From the NCBI RefSeq assembly GCF_947493875.1, contig NZ_CANLSU010000004.1, positions 363,460-427,459 of the forward strand: a stretch of 64,000 nucleotides of DNA, read 5' to 3'. The translations under genes and the position numbers were made by a program. The stretch's first letter is position 1; the number at the start of each line of letters is the position of its first letter. Positions 37,445 to 47,146 of this stretch are shown here, piece after piece. This stretch comes from an uncultured Marinococcus sp. (GTDB lineage: Bacteria > Bacillota > Bacilli > Bacillales > Marinococcaceae). Under the pieces are notes generated by a model. It ran no database searches. It was not told the DNA's origin and saw nothing but the letters and a program-made list of their open reading frames with translations.

Positions 37445-38395
37445 ATGTCCACGATGGATCGCTCCAATTTGAAAGTATTCACCCTGAACTCGAATCCAAG
37501 GCTGGCAGAGGAAATTGTTGAACAGATCGGTACAACAATGGGACTCAGCTCTGTAAAACGATTCAGTGACGGAGAAGTGCAGATAAACATTGAAGAAAGT
37601 ATCCGCGGCTGCGATGTCTTTTTGGTGCAGTCGACTTCAGACCCGGCCAATGAGCATCTCATGGAGCTTTTGATTATGATCGATGCGATGAAGCGGGCTT
37701 CGGCAAAAACAATCAGCGTTGTCCTCCCTTATTACGGGTACGCACGCCAGGACCGTAAGGCACGGGCAAGAGAACCAATTACAGCCAAGCTGATTGCCAA
37801 TCTGCTGGAAACAGCTGGAGCGACCAGGATTTTGAGCCTGGATCTGCACGCGACGCAAATTCAGGGATTCTTCGATATTCCGGTGGATCAGCTGCAGGGA
37901 GAACCTATTTTGTCCCGTCACTTCAACGAAAAGGGCCTGGAGGATCTCGTTATTGTATCGCCTGACCACGGAGGCGTGGTGCGCGCACGCAGAATGGCAG
38001 ACCGCTTAAAGGCTCCTATTGCGATCATTGATAAGCGTCGGCCGCGTCCAAACGTTTCAGAGGTCATGAATATCGTCGGTGACGTAGAGGGCAAAACGGC
38101 CATCATTATTGATGATATTATTGATACCGCCGGTACGATCACTCTCGCAGCGGATGCGTTAATCGATTCGGGGGCAAACCATGTGTACGCATGCTGCACC
38201 CACCCGGTACTCTCCGGCCCGGCGATAGAAAGAATCGAAAATTCAAAGATTGAAGAGCTTGTAGTAACAAATTCCATCGTGCTTCCGGAAGAGAAAAATA
38301 TTGATAAAATAACGCAGCTTTCCGTCGGCCCGCTTATGGCTAAAGCAATTATTAATGTCTTTGAGCAGACGTCGGTCAGCCGTTTGTTTAATTAA
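37445..38395 (+). CDS. prs: Ribose-phosphate pyrophosphokinase
   Basis: A 316-residue PRPP synthase. It shows the flexible loop region [15 protein letters not shown], the catalytic [14 protein letters not shown] and the ribose-5-phosphate loop [13 protein letters not shown]. It supplies PRPP, the co-ligand of PurR and substrate of HprT encoded nearby. It is cotranscribed with glmU and ends at a strong terminator. Confidence 0.97.
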   Translation: MSTMDRSNLKVFTLNSNPRLAEEIVEQIGTTMGLSSVKRFSDGEVQINIEESIRGCDVFLVQSTSDPANEHLMELLIMIDAMKRASAKTISVVLPYYGYARQDRKARAREPITAKLIANLLETAGATRILSLDLHATQIQGFFDIPVDQLQGEPILSRHFNEKGLEDLVIVSPDHGGVVRARRMADRLKAPIAIIDKRRPRPNVSEVMNIVGDVEGKTAIIIDDIIDTAGTITLAADALIDSGANHVYACCTHPVLSGPAIERIENSKIEELVVTNSIVLPEEKNIDKITQLSVGPLMAKAIINVFEQTSVSRLFN

Positions 38396-38403
38396 TCTAC
38401 AAG

Positions 38404-38436
38404 AAAATCAATGGTTTGAATAAGCCATTGATTTTT
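38404..38436 (+). terminator. Terminator after prs
   Basis: Eleven-bp perfect stem AAAATCAATGG / CCATTGATTTT with a TTTGAATAAG loop; the second arm supplies part of the T-run. It overlaps the -35 of the next promoter. Confidence 0.85.
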
Positions 38437-38456
38437 GATGTGGATTCTGGTATAAT
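38428..38456 (+). promoter_or_regulatory. Sigma-A promoter of rplY
   Basis: TTGATT at 38428-38433, 17-base spacer and an extended -10 TGGTATAAT with TATAAT at 38451-38456. The -35 lies inside the 3' arm of the prs terminator. No sigma-B pattern, as drives ctc in B. subtilis, was seen. Confidence 0.7.
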
Positions 38457-38521
38457 TCTGTCTCAAGTGGGCAAAATTACGCGAACACGTGAAAATAAAA
38501 TTTAATTATGAGGTGAATACC

Positions 38522-39187
38522 ATGGCTACGCAGTTAACTGCAGCACGTCGTCCTGAAACAAAACAGTCAGTGACGAAAAAACTCCGCAGAGAGGGCACAA
38601 TTCCAGCCGTTATTTATGGCAAGAAAACGGAAAGCCAGCCTATCTCTGTCGACAATGTTACATTCCTGAAAACGATTCGTGAGGCCGGAAAGAACGGCAT
38701 CATTGATCTGAGTATTGAAGGCGAAAACAAAAAGCACCAGGTCATCGTGCATGATATGCAGGTTGACTCCATCAAGGATTACTTCATTCATGTTGACTTC
38801 TTTGAAGTAGACATGACCTCCGAAATGGAAGCAGACGTTGCTGTAAGCCTCGAAGGCGAAGCGCCGGGGGAAAAAGACGGCGGCGTTGTCTCCCACATGA
38901 TGTTCAATATTACTGTCAGCGCACTGCCTGCTGAAATTCCTGAGAGTATCAGCGTGGACATTTCGACATTGAACGTCGGCGACTCCATTCAGGTGGCAGA
39001 CCTTCCAGAAGGTTTAAACTACACGATTACGAGTGAACCGGAAGAAACGATTGTTACTGTTCTTGTACCGGAAGAAGAGCCGGAAGAGCCAGGTGAAGAA
39101 GAAGCAGAAGAGCCTGAGCTTGTAGATGCGGACGAAGAATCCGAAGAAGGTTCTGAAGAAGGCAGCAACGACAACAACAATTCATAA
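38522..39187 (+). CDS. rplY: Ribosomal protein L25 / general stress protein Ctc
   Basis: A 221-residue 5S rRNA-binding protein of the long CTC (TL5) type. The N-terminal L25 domain is TAARRPETKQSVTKKLRREGTIPAVIYG in sense; the C-terminal beta domain follows. The last ~35 residues are an extreme acidic tail (repeated EEPEEPG, EEESEEGS-like blocks). ATG 38522 after TGAGGTG is chosen over an extension 11 codons upstream. The tail is longer than in B. subtilis and suits a salt-adapted proteome. Confidence 0.94.
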   Translation: MATQLTAARRPETKQSVTKKLRREGTIPAVIYGKKTESQPISVDNVTFLKTIREAGKNGIIDLSIEGENKKHQVIVHDMQVDSIKDYFIHVDFFEVDMTSEMEADVAVSLEGEAPGEKDGGVVSHMMFNITVSALPAEIPESISVDISTLNVGDSIQVADLPEGLNYTITSEPEETIVTVLVPEEEPEEPGEEEAEEPELVDADEESEEGSEEGSNDNNNS

Positions 39188-39203
39188 TTTCTGCACCAAA
39201 GCT

Positions 39204-39230
39204 GACGGAGGGCGTACCCTCCGTCATAAA
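39204..39230 (+). terminator. Hairpin terminator after rplY
   Basis: Perfect 9-bp stem GACGGAGGG / CCCTCCGTC with a CGTA loop. No T-run follows directly (CATAAATAAA), so it may work together with the next hairpin. Confidence 0.55.
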
Positions 39231-39281
39231 TAAAGATCGCAGGCGACGCTGCTTGACAGGCGCCCTGCGATCTTTATTTAT
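39226..39281. repeat. Long inverted repeat, 18-bp perfect arms
   Basis: ATAAATAAAGATCGCAGG (39226-39243) is exactly complementary to 39264-39281, with a 20-base loop. The AT-rich ends give A and T tracts in both directions, so it could terminate from either side. It is much longer than the other terminators in the window. Confidence 0.75.
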
Positions 39282-39417
39282 GCTATGCTGTTAAGCTGAA
39301 ATATCTTAAAATAAAACAAGCGCCGTAATCGTTTCAAACGTCAAAAAGCATTTTTTTTAGTACAATAAAAAGAAGCAGCCTGAACATTATACGTACGAGG
39401 CAGAGCGGGGGACCAGC

Positions 39418-39972
39418 ATGAAATTTATTGTCGGGTTAGGCAACCCGGGGAAAAAATATAACAAGACACGCCATAACGTTGGATTTGAAGCTGTGGAAGA
39501 GCTCGCTTCCATGTGGCAGCTGTCATGGAAAAAGAGCAAGTGGAGGAGCGAAACTGCCGAAATAATGGCAGGGGGCGAAAAAGTGATACTGGTAAAGCCT
39601 TTGACTTATATGAATCTTTCAGGAGAAGCAGTAGGCCCGATGCTTGATTTCTATAAAGCGTCCCCGGAAGACGTTTTAGCGGTGTATGATGATCTGGATC
39701 TGGCTCCCGGCACGGTACGTCTGCGTAAAAAAGGCGGCCACGGCGGCCATAACGGCATACGCTCGTTGATTGAACATTTGGGTACAAAGGAGTTCAAACG
39801 GCTGCGCATTGGGATTGGAAAGCCGGAGAAGGCGTCTGTGATTGACTACGTCCTTGGCACCTTTCCACCGGAAGAGAGAAAGCAGATGAATGAGGCCGTT
39901 AAAAAGGCAGCAGCCTCGGCGGAAGCATGGAGCAGTAAATCATTTGATGAAGTGATGAATGAGTTTAATTAA
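39418..39972 (+). CDS. pth: Peptidyl-tRNA hydrolase
   Basis: A 184-residue enzyme (SpoVC in B. subtilis) that frees tRNA from peptidyl-tRNA. Motifs: VGLGNPGKKYNKTRHNVGFE with the catalytic His, LTYMNLSGEAVGPM with the tRNA-end Asn, and DDLDLAPGTVRLRKKGGHGGHNGIRS. GGGGGACC precedes the ATG. In B. subtilis fin follows; here only 84 bases separate it from mfd. Confidence 0.96.
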   Translation: MKFIVGLGNPGKKYNKTRHNVGFEAVEELASMWQLSWKKSKWRSETAEIMAGGEKVILVKPLTYMNLSGEAVGPMLDFYKASPEDVLAVYDDLDLAPGTVRLRKKGGHGGHNGIRSLIEHLGTKEFKRLRIGIGKPEKASVIDYVLGTFPPEERKQMNEAVKKAAASAEAWSSKSFDEVMNEFN

Positions 39973-40056
39973 TAGAAGGACGGGGTGGGACTGGAGGGTT
40001 CCGCTCCCCTTTTGCGTGATAAAAATAGAGATCGCCATAAATAGGGAGGAACGAGC

Positions 40057-43000
40057 ATGAAGGGTTTACCATCGATATTGGCCTCCAACCCGGAGATCAG
40101 TGAAGTTATCAGCGATCTCCAAAACGGGGTTCCAGAGCAGTTGATTTCAGGACTCAGCGGATCGGCAAGAACGTTATTTATGACGCTTGCCCAGGAGAAG
40201 ACGCAACAGCCTCAGCTGGTAGTGACGCACACGCTGTATCAGGCGCAGAAGCTGTACGATGATCTGTTGGAATGGTCGGAGAAGGACGTATTAATATATC
40301 CGGTCAATGAGCTTATTTCTGCTGAAATTGCGGTAGCGAGCCCGGAAATGAGGTCACAGCGAATTGAAGTGCTGGATCGTCTGGTCAGAGGCTTTGACGG
40401 AATTATTGTAAGCCCGGTGGCCGGCCTGCGACGCCTGCTGCCTCCACCTGCTATTTGGGAAGCGGCCCAGTGGCCGCTGCATACCGGTGACGATCTTGAC
40501 CTGGATGCGTTCCAGCAGTTTCTCTATGCTTCCGGCTATCAGAGGGCTGATATGGTGGCTGCTCCCGGGGAATTCAGCATCCGCGGCGGCATTATCGACA
40601 TATACTCGCTGACGGCGGACAACCCGGTGCGGCTGGAGCTGTTTGATACTGAAGTTGATTCTCTGCGTTTATTTAATCCGGAGGACCAGCGGACAATTGA
40701 GCAGATTACTAAGGTCAATATCAGCCCTGCCCAGGAAACGATTCTTTACCCGGAGCAGTTTCAGCGCGCTGCCTCTCACCTTGAGGATGGACTGAGCAAA
40801 ACGCTGAAAACGGTCAAGGACGAGACCGTAAAACAGAAGGTGCAGGAGCGCCTGTCGGAAGAACGGGAGCAGCTGCTGCAGCACGTGCGTTTTCAAAGTC
40901 TGTACAAATATATGCAGTTTTTCTATGAAAAGCCGGCTACCCTGAGCAATTATTTTTCCCGGGAAACGATCTTTTTTATCGATGAAGTAAGCCGGGTACA
41001 GGAAACAGCAGAACGGCTGGATGAAGAAGAGGCAGAGTGGCGGACAAACATGGTGGAGCAGGGAGAGCTGCCGGTAGAAATGCAGCTTTCGGTCCCTTTC
41101 CACACGCTGATGAAAAACATCGATTTTCCGAAGGTGCTTTTTTCATTATTTACCCGTAGTTTATCCGAGTTTCATCCGCGCCGGGTGGCGAACGTCACGA
41201 GCAAGGCAATGCAGCAGTTTCACGGTCAGCTGCCGGTACTGAAAAATGAAATTGAACGCTGGCAGAATGGCGGATTTCGTATCGTTTTTGCCGCTGAAAC
41301 AAAGGACCGGCTCGAGCGGCTGCAGAGAATTCTTGATGATTACGGAGTAGAGGCAGAACGGGCAGACAAGGGCGGGCCGTTTACGCCGGGACGTCCTGCT
41401 ATCGTGCAGGGTCGTCTCGACAGCGGATTTGAACTGCCGCTGGAGAAGCTTGCCGTTATTACAGAGCAGGAGACGTTTACAAAGCAGGTACGCCGCTCAA
41501 GACGCCGCGAAAAGCTGAACAATGCTGAGCGCATCAAAAGCTATTCGGAGCTGCAGGTGGGAGACCTGGTCGTTCATGTAAACCACGGCATCGGAAAATA
41601 CCTGGGAATGGAAACCCTGGACGTTGGAGGAGTGCACCAGGACTTCCTAAACGTTTCCTATGCGGGCAACGACAAACTGTATGTGCCGGTCGAGCAGATT
41701 GATCAGGTTCAAAAGTACGTGGGGTCAGAAGAAAAGGATCCTAAAATTTATAAACTCGGCGGCAATGACTGGAAGCGTGTAAAACGCAAAGTACAGTCCT
41801 CGGTGGAAGATATTGCCGACGACCTGATCAAGCTGTATGCGGAACGGGAGGCTGCGAAAGGGCACGCCTTTAACCGGTATGCGATGGAAGAGCAGGCGTT
41901 TGCTGCCAGCTTCCCTTATCAGGAAACGGAGGATCAGATAAAAGCAATTGAAGAAATCCGTGAAGACATGGAACGCGAACGTCCGATGGACCGGCTGTTG
42001 TGTGGGGATGTTGGCTACGGAAAAACCGAGGTGGCAATACGGGCGGCGTTCAAGGCAGTGATGGACGGCAAGCAGGTGGCCATTTTGGTGCCGACAACGA
42101 TTCTGGCCCAGCAGCATTTCGACACGCTCACAGAGCGTTTTGCCGACCAGCCGATCAACATTGGTTTAATGAGCCGGTTCCGGACGAAAAAGCAGCAGAA
42201 TGAAACGACCCGTGGACTGAAGGCAGGAAGCGTCGATATTGTGATCGGCACGCACCGTGTGCTTTCCAAGGACGTACAGTTTCATGATCTGGGGCTGCTG
42301 ATTGTCGACGAAGAGCAGCGGTTTGGAGTTACTCATAAAGAGAAAATCAAACGACTCAAGGCAAATATTGATGTATTAACACTGACGGCAACGCCGATTC
42401 CAAGAACGCTGCACATGTCGATGCTTGGCGTTCGCGATCTTTCTGTCATCGAAACTCCGCCGGAAAACCGCTTTCCGGTCCAGACATATGTGATGGAATA
42501 TAATCCGACGCTGGTCAAAGAAGCCATAGAACGTGAAATCAGCCGCGGCGGCCAGGTGTATTTTATGCATAACCGGGTGGATAATATCAGCCGGATGGCT
42601 GACCAGATTTCAATGCTTGTGCCGGAGGCAGAGGTCGCTTACGCTCACGGGCAGATGAATGAGCAGGAGCTCGAATCGGTTATGGTAGAGTTTCTGGAGG
42701 GCAACAAAGACGTACTGGTTACGACGACGATTATAGAAACAGGGGTCGATATCCCGAACGTGAATACGCTTATTATTAACAACGCTGACCGGATGGGACT
42801 GTCCCAGCTGTATCAGATACGCGGCCGGGTCGGCAGGTCCAACCGCGTAGCGTATTCGTATTTTACGTACCAGCGCGACAAGGTGCTTTCTGAGGTGGCG
42901 GAAAAGCGGCTGCAGGCGATCAAGGAATTTACGGAGCTTGGCTCGGGCTTTAAGATCGCCATGAGAGATCTTTCCATCCGTGGAACAGGTAATCTGCTCG

Positions 43001-43596
43001 GCGCAGAGCAGCACGGCTACATTGAATCCGTGGGATTTGATTTATACTCGCAGATGCTTAAAGAAGCTATTGAAGAACGTAAGGGAGACCAGCCGAAGCA
43101 GCAGGAGCCGGAAATGGAAATGAACATGAAAGCAGACGCCTACATCCCTGATTTTTATATTGATGACTCTAAACAGAAAATAGAGATGTATAAACGCTTC
43201 CGGGGGCTTGAAACGCTTGAGGATATGCAAGATCTGCAGAGTGAAATGATGGATCGCTTCGGGGCGTACCCGGTGGAAGTGGAAAAGCTGTTTATTCTCA
43301 GCAATATTCGTCTGCGTGCGGAAGCTTCCGGAGTGGAGTCCATTTCCCAGGAAGCGAACAAAACCGTTATTCTGGTAGGCGAAAAAGCAAGCAGTGAGGC
43401 AGATGGCGCTTCGCTGTTCGGACTAGTCAATGAACTGGGTCGTCATATCGGTATCGGGACCAGCGGGAAAAAGATTCAGATATCAGTGCAGCACCAGCGG
43501 CTCGAGGAAATGAAAATTCTCACTTCTGTGCAGGCGGTTGTCAAAGGCGTGCAGGAAGCAAAAAAAGAGCCGGAGGAAACAACGTCCCCGAAATAA
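40057..43596 (+). CDS. mfd: Transcription-repair coupling factor
   Basis: A 1179-residue Mfd. The N-terminal UvrB-homology module (to ~350) is followed by the RNA-polymerase interaction domain (LQVGDLVVHVNHGIGKYLGM near 500-520). The RecG-like translocase has CGDVGYGKTE at 649-658 and DEEQRFG at 751-757, and the C-terminal domain binds UvrA. It dislodges stalled RNA polymerase and recruits repair. Length equals that of B. subtilis Mfd (1177). Confidence 0.97.
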   Translation: MKGLPSILASNPEISEVISDLQNGVPEQLISGLSGSARTLFMTLAQEKTQQPQLVVTHTLYQAQKLYDDLLEWSEKDVLIYPVNELISAEIAVASPEMRSQRIEVLDRLVRGFDGIIVSPVAGLRRLLPPPAIWEAAQWPLHTGDDLDLDAFQQFLYASGYQRADMVAAPGEFSIRGGIIDIYSLTADNPVRLELFDTEVDSLRLFNPEDQRTIEQITKVNISPAQETILYPEQFQRAASHLEDGLSKTLKTVKDETVKQKVQERLSEEREQLLQHVRFQSLYKYMQFFYEKPATLSNYFSRETIFFIDEVSRVQETAERLDEEEAEWRTNMVEQGELPVEMQLSVPFHTLMKNIDFPKVLFSLFTRSLSEFHPRRVANVTSKAMQQFHGQLPVLKNEIERWQNGGFRIVFAAETKDRLERLQRILDDYGVEAERADKGGPFTPGRPAIVQGRLDSGFELPLEKLAVITEQETFTKQVRRSRRREKLNNAERIKSYSELQVGDLVVHVNHGIGKYLGMETLDVGGVHQDFLNVSYAGNDKLYVPVEQIDQVQKYVGSEEKDPKIYKLGGNDWKRVKRKVQSSVEDIADDLIKLYAEREAAKGHAFNRYAMEEQAFAASFPYQETEDQIKAIEEIREDMERERPMDRLLCGDVGYGKTEVAIRAAFKAVMDGKQVAILVPTTILAQQHFDTLTERFADQPINIGLMSRFRTKKQQNETTRGLKAGSVDIVIGTHRVLSKDVQFHDLGLLIVDEEQRFGVTHKEKIKRLKANIDVLTLTATPIPRTLHMSMLGVRDLSVIETPPENRFPVQTYVMEYNPTLVKEAIEREISRGGQVYFMHNRVDNISRMADQISMLVPEAEVAYAHGQMNEQELESVMVEFLEGNKDVLVTTTIIETGVDIPNVNTLIINNADRMGLSQLYQIRGRVGRSNRVAYSYFTYQRDKVLSEVAEKRLQAIKEFTELGSGFKIAMRDLSIRGTGNLLGAEQHGYIESVGFDLYSQMLKEAIEERKGDQPKQQEPEMEMNMKADAYIPDFYIDDSKQKIEMYKRFRGLETLEDMQDLQSEMMDRFGAYPVEVEKLFILSNIRLRAEASGVESISQEANKTVILVGEKASSEADGASLFGLVNELGRHIGIGTSGKKIQISVQHQRLEEMKILTSVQAVVKGVQEAKKEPEETTSPK

Positions 43597-43621
43597 AGCG
43601 GGCGGATAGAAGGGATCGAAG

Positions 43622-45184
43622 ATGACAAATGACACAAGCTCTTTCGCCCGTTTGCTAAAAAGCGTTTCCCTGCTGACAGCGGCTGCCCTTATAGGGAAAG
43701 TATTCAGCGCTGTTTACCGGATTCCGTATCAGAATATGACCGGAGATATTGGGTATTATGTTTATCAGCAGGTGTACCCGTTTTACGGTATAGCGATGAT
43801 TCTTGCTCTTTACGGTTTTCCGGCTGTGCTGGCTGGGGAAATGGTACAGCAGAAAAAAGCATCCGAACGGCTGGAAACGATGAAAGCGGCTGGAGTGGTG
43901 CTGGCAGCTGCAGGAGCTTTGGCTTTTGTGTTTCTGTTTCTTTTTGCTCCAGTGGCAGCCGGTGCCATGGGGGACGGGAAGCTTACGCCGGTGCTGCGTG
44001 TGGCTTCATTCGTATTTCTTCTCGTGCCTGTGCTTTCGCTTGGACGCGGATATTACCAGGGGAGGGGAAGAATGGAGCCGACCGCTTTATCGCATGTAGT
44101 GGAGCAGGTCTGCCGGGTAAGCTTTATTCTCTTATTTGCCTGGGCGGCAGTGTCGGCTGGACAGGGAGTGTATGACATAGGAGCCGGGGCTATGGGAGCG
44201 TCCATAGCAGGTGCCGGTGCCGGGGCGTTGATTCTGCTGCTTCTCTGGTGGTCTCAGCACCGTAGTAAATCGCTGTCTTTTCGTTTTCGGGGAGCCGGGC
44301 AAGAGTATAAAATAATGATGAAAAAACTGCTGGTACCAGGAGTGGTTGCCTGTCTCGGTGCCATGGTGTTTTTATTTTATCAATGGATTGATGCGTTTAC
44401 TGTAGTTCCCGGCCTTGAGGCGTATGGTATTTCCGGGCGGGATGCAAAAGAAACGAAGGGGGTTCTGGACAGGGCTCAGCCGCTTCTCCAGTTTGGTACA
44501 GTAGTATCTACCGCGCTTGCAGCGGCTGTACTTCCTTCTCTGCAGGGAAAGGAAGGAGTTGTCCTTGGCGGGCTTGCTCTTCGGATCAGTCTGGTTATCG
44601 GCGGAGCGGCGGCTGTAGGGCTGTATACAGTAGCTGGCTTTGTGAATGTGATGCTGTTTGAAAACAGCAGAGGGACAGATCTTATGGCTGTGCTCGCTAT
44701 TTCACTTCTGTTCAGCGGCTGGATTGTAACTGCAAACGCGATCCTCCAGGGGGGAGGGCGTGTCCGGATGGCTGCCGGATCGATAGTGGCCGGAGGCCTC
44801 ATAAAGCTTGTCGGGAACGTAGTGCTTATCCCGGCCTTTGGAGCAATTGGTGCAGCAGCGGCGACGATCATAGGTCTTGCTGTTACAAGCCTTCTTCAGG
44901 GGGCACTCCTGCAGAAGCACCGGCTGGTTTCCTGGCCTTCCATCAGGTGGTGCGCATGCCTGGGGGCTCTGCTAGTCCTGCTTGGAGCTGGACTATGGGT
45001 GCTGCAGCTGCCTGCCGGCAGCGTGGATGCACGGACGGTCGCTGGCATGTGGGCCCTTGGCCTCTCCGGTGCCGGCTTGGTACTTTGTCTTGCCCTTGTC
45101 AAAGGCTTAAGACTTTTCGAACGCCGGGAGTGGAACATATTTTCCGCAGGCGGAAACAAGAATGAAAAGAGAGGGACTTCCTAA
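43622..45184 (+). CDS. yabM: MOP-superfamily flippase (YabM/SpoVB-like polysaccharide exporter)
   Basis: A 520-residue protein with about 14 membrane helices and the Wzx/MurJ-type start SLLTAAALIGKVFSAVYRIPYQNMTGD. The family flips undecaprenyl-linked glycans across the membrane. B. subtilis YabM is related to SpoVB and functionally overlaps lipid II flippases. It lies directly after mfd because spoVT is missing. It overlaps yabN by one base. Confidence 0.9.
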   Translation: MTNDTSSFARLLKSVSLLTAAALIGKVFSAVYRIPYQNMTGDIGYYVYQQVYPFYGIAMILALYGFPAVLAGEMVQQKKASERLETMKAAGVVLAAAGALAFVFLFLFAPVAAGAMGDGKLTPVLRVASFVFLLVPVLSLGRGYYQGRGRMEPTALSHVVEQVCRVSFILLFAWAAVSAGQGVYDIGAGAMGASIAGAGAGALILLLLWWSQHRSKSLSFRFRGAGQEYKIMMKKLLVPGVVACLGAMVFLFYQWIDAFTVVPGLEAYGISGRDAKETKGVLDRAQPLLQFGTVVSTALAAAVLPSLQGKEGVVLGGLALRISLVIGGAAAVGLYTVAGFVNVMLFENSRGTDLMAVLAISLLFSGWIVTANAILQGGGRVRMAAGSIVAGGLIKLVGNVVLIPAFGAIGAAAATIIGLAVTSLLQGALLQKHRLVSWPSIRWCACLGALLVLLGAGLWVLQLPAGSVDARTVAGMWALGLSGAGLVLCLALVKGLRLFERREWNIFSAGGNKNEKRGTS

Positions 45185-46668
45185 TGAATAGTGCAGATAT
45201 GCGACCAATTATTACCGTTTTAGGGCTCGGGGCAGGGGACGCCGGACAGCTTCCCCTGAACGTTTACCGTCGTCTCCGCTCAGCCTCCTCTCTGTATTTG
45301 CGTACCGGGGAGCATCCGGTAGTCAGAGAGCTGCTGGATGAGCTGCCGGAGTATAAAACATTTGACCGGATTTACGAACAGACAAATTCGTTTGAAGAGG
45401 CATATGGATTAATGACAAAAGAGCTGTTGGAAGCTTCCAAAGCCCACGGAGAAATTTGTTATGCCGTTCCGGGTCATCCACTAGTGGCAGAAATGGTGGT
45501 GCAGCAGCTGCTTGAAGCGGAAAATGCCGGAAAATGCCGGGTGGATATCATAGGGGGGCAAAGCTTTTTAGACCCTGTGTTTGCAGCCCTGCGCCTGGAT
45601 CCAAGTGAAGGCTTTCAGCTATTGGATGCGACGGCACTGAAAAGAGAAGAGGTTCAGGTCTCCACTCACCTGCTGCTTACCCAGGTGTATGACCGTATGA
45701 CAGCTTCGGAGGTGAAGCTGACGCTGATGGAGCTGTACCCGGAAGAGCACACGGTGCACATGATTTCCGGAGCGGGGACTGGGGCAGAACGGCTGCAGGA
45801 GCTTCCGCTGTACGAGCTTGACCGCGAAGAATTTGTCGATAATCTAATGTCAGTCTATGTACCGCCGCTTCCATTTTCGGCCCGTTTCGGTGATTGGGAC
45901 AAATTGCGAAGCATTATCGCCGCCCTCCGTGCGCCGGATGGATGCCCGTGGGACAGAAAACAGACGCACGAGTCGCTGAAAAGATATCTGCTTGAAGAAA
46001 CCTACGAAGTATTAAGTGCCATCGATGCGCAGGACGACGACAACCTTCAGGAAGAGCTGGGAGATATTTTACTTCAGGTGATGCTTCATGCTCAAATCGG
46101 GGAAGAAGAAGGCTTTTTCACCATTGATGATGTGGTAGAATCAGTAACAGAAAAAATGATCCGTCGCCACCCGCACGTATTCGCGGATTCAGCAGCGGCT
46201 ACACCGGAAGAAGTAAACACGCAGTGGGAACAGATTAAACAAGCTGAAAAAGGCAAAGATGGCGAAGAAGATTCTCTACTGGCGGATATTCCCCAGGCAA
46301 TGCCGGCACTCATGAGAGCCTATGAGATCCAGAAAAAGGCAGCGAAGGCCGGGTTCGACTGGGGTGATGATGCCCCGATGTGGGAGAAGCTCCATGAAGA
46401 AATAGAAGAATGGAAAGCAGAGCTTCAGGCAGGAAACGAACAAAAATGCTCAAAAGAATTTGGGGATATTTTATTTGTGCTCGTTAATCTCGCCCGCTTC
46501 TTTCGGGTGCATCCGGAGGAAGCGCTGGAACAGACGAACCAGAAATTTTTCCATCGTTTTGCCTACATTGAACGGAGAATGAAGGAAGAAAACCGGCACT
46601 GGAAGGAAGAGAACTTTCTGCAGACAGCGGAATCGTGGTGGCAGGAAGCGAAGAAGGAGGAACTGTAA
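45184..46668 (+). CDS. yabN: MazG-family nucleoside triphosphate pyrophosphohydrolase fused to a tetrapyrrole-methylase-like domain (YabN)
   Basis: A 494-residue fusion typical of Bacillus YabN. Residues 1-225 form a methylase-like fold (ITVLGLGAGDAGQLPL; AVPGHPLVAEMVV). The rest contains two MazG modules: RAPDGCPWDRKQTHESLKRYLLEETYEV with EELGDILLQV, then EEIEEWKAEL with EFGDILFVLVN. MazG removes pyrophosphate from non-canonical NTPs. ATG shares one base with the upstream stop codon. Confidence 0.94.
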   Translation: MNSADMRPIITVLGLGAGDAGQLPLNVYRRLRSASSLYLRTGEHPVVRELLDELPEYKTFDRIYEQTNSFEEAYGLMTKELLEASKAHGEICYAVPGHPLVAEMVVQQLLEAENAGKCRVDIIGGQSFLDPVFAALRLDPSEGFQLLDATALKREEVQVSTHLLLTQVYDRMTASEVKLTLMELYPEEHTVHMISGAGTGAERLQELPLYELDREEFVDNLMSVYVPPLPFSARFGDWDKLRSIIAALRAPDGCPWDRKQTHESLKRYLLEETYEVLSAIDAQDDDNLQEELGDILLQVMLHAQIGEEEGFFTIDDVVESVTEKMIRRHPHVFADSAAATPEEVNTQWEQIKQAEKGKDGEEDSLLADIPQAMPALMRAYEIQKKAAKAGFDWGDDAPMWEKLHEEIEEWKAELQAGNEQKCSKEFGDILFVLVNLARFFRVHPEEALEQTNQKFFHRFAYIERRMKEENRHWKEENFLQTAESWWQEAKKEEL

Positions 46669-46670
46669 CG

Positions 46671-46925
46671 TTGAGAATAGATAAGTTTTTAAAGGTGTCC
46701 CGGCTGATTAAGCGGAGAACCCTGGCAAAGGAAGTAGCTGCTCAGGGACGCATTACGGTAAACGGCAATCAGGCGAAGGCTGGAACGGAAGTAAAGCCTG
46801 GAGACGAAATCATCGTACGCTTTGCTTCGAAGACATTAAAGCTAAGAGTGGAAGCCATTAAGGATACAACGAAAAAAGACGAAGCAGAGTCGATGTATAC
46901 ACTGATGGAAGAAGAAAGCAAATAA
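46671..46925 (+). CDS. rqcP: Ribosome quality control protein RqcP (S4 domain)
   Basis: An 84-residue S4-like RNA-binding protein (YabO, Hsp15-like). The core is MRIDKFLKVSRLIKRRTLAKEVA with VNGNQAKAGTEVKPGDEI. It works with RqcH on stalled 50S-peptidyl-tRNA to add alanine tails. The TTG start, ten bases after AAGGAGG, reproduces the B. subtilis N-terminus; the in-frame GTG further upstream lies inside yabN. Confidence 0.94.
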   Translation: MRIDKFLKVSRLIKRRTLAKEVAAQGRITVNGNQAKAGTEVKPGDEIIVRFASKTLKLRVEAIKDTTKKDEAESMYTLMEEESK

Positions 46926-47033
46926 CACGAACGGCCGTTCCTTTTTGGGGCGGCTTTATTATTTAGGATGGAAGAAAATCTGCGAAAATAGAAAAAATAA
47001 AGCGAAAAACTGTAATAAAGAGGAAAAACCGTG

Positions 47034-47062
47034 TTGAAACTCTTTCGCTGCTCCGTTATGAT
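47034..47062 (+). promoter_or_regulatory. divIC promoter
   Basis: TTGAAA at 47034-47039, 17-base spacer and TATGAT at 47057-47062. Confidence 0.7.
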
Positions 47063-47146
47063 TAACATAACTAAAATCGTAAACGCTTTATAAAGCGCGT
47101 GTTTTACAACAAAGCTTGCAGAGACGAGCGAAGGAGGAGCTCTTGA

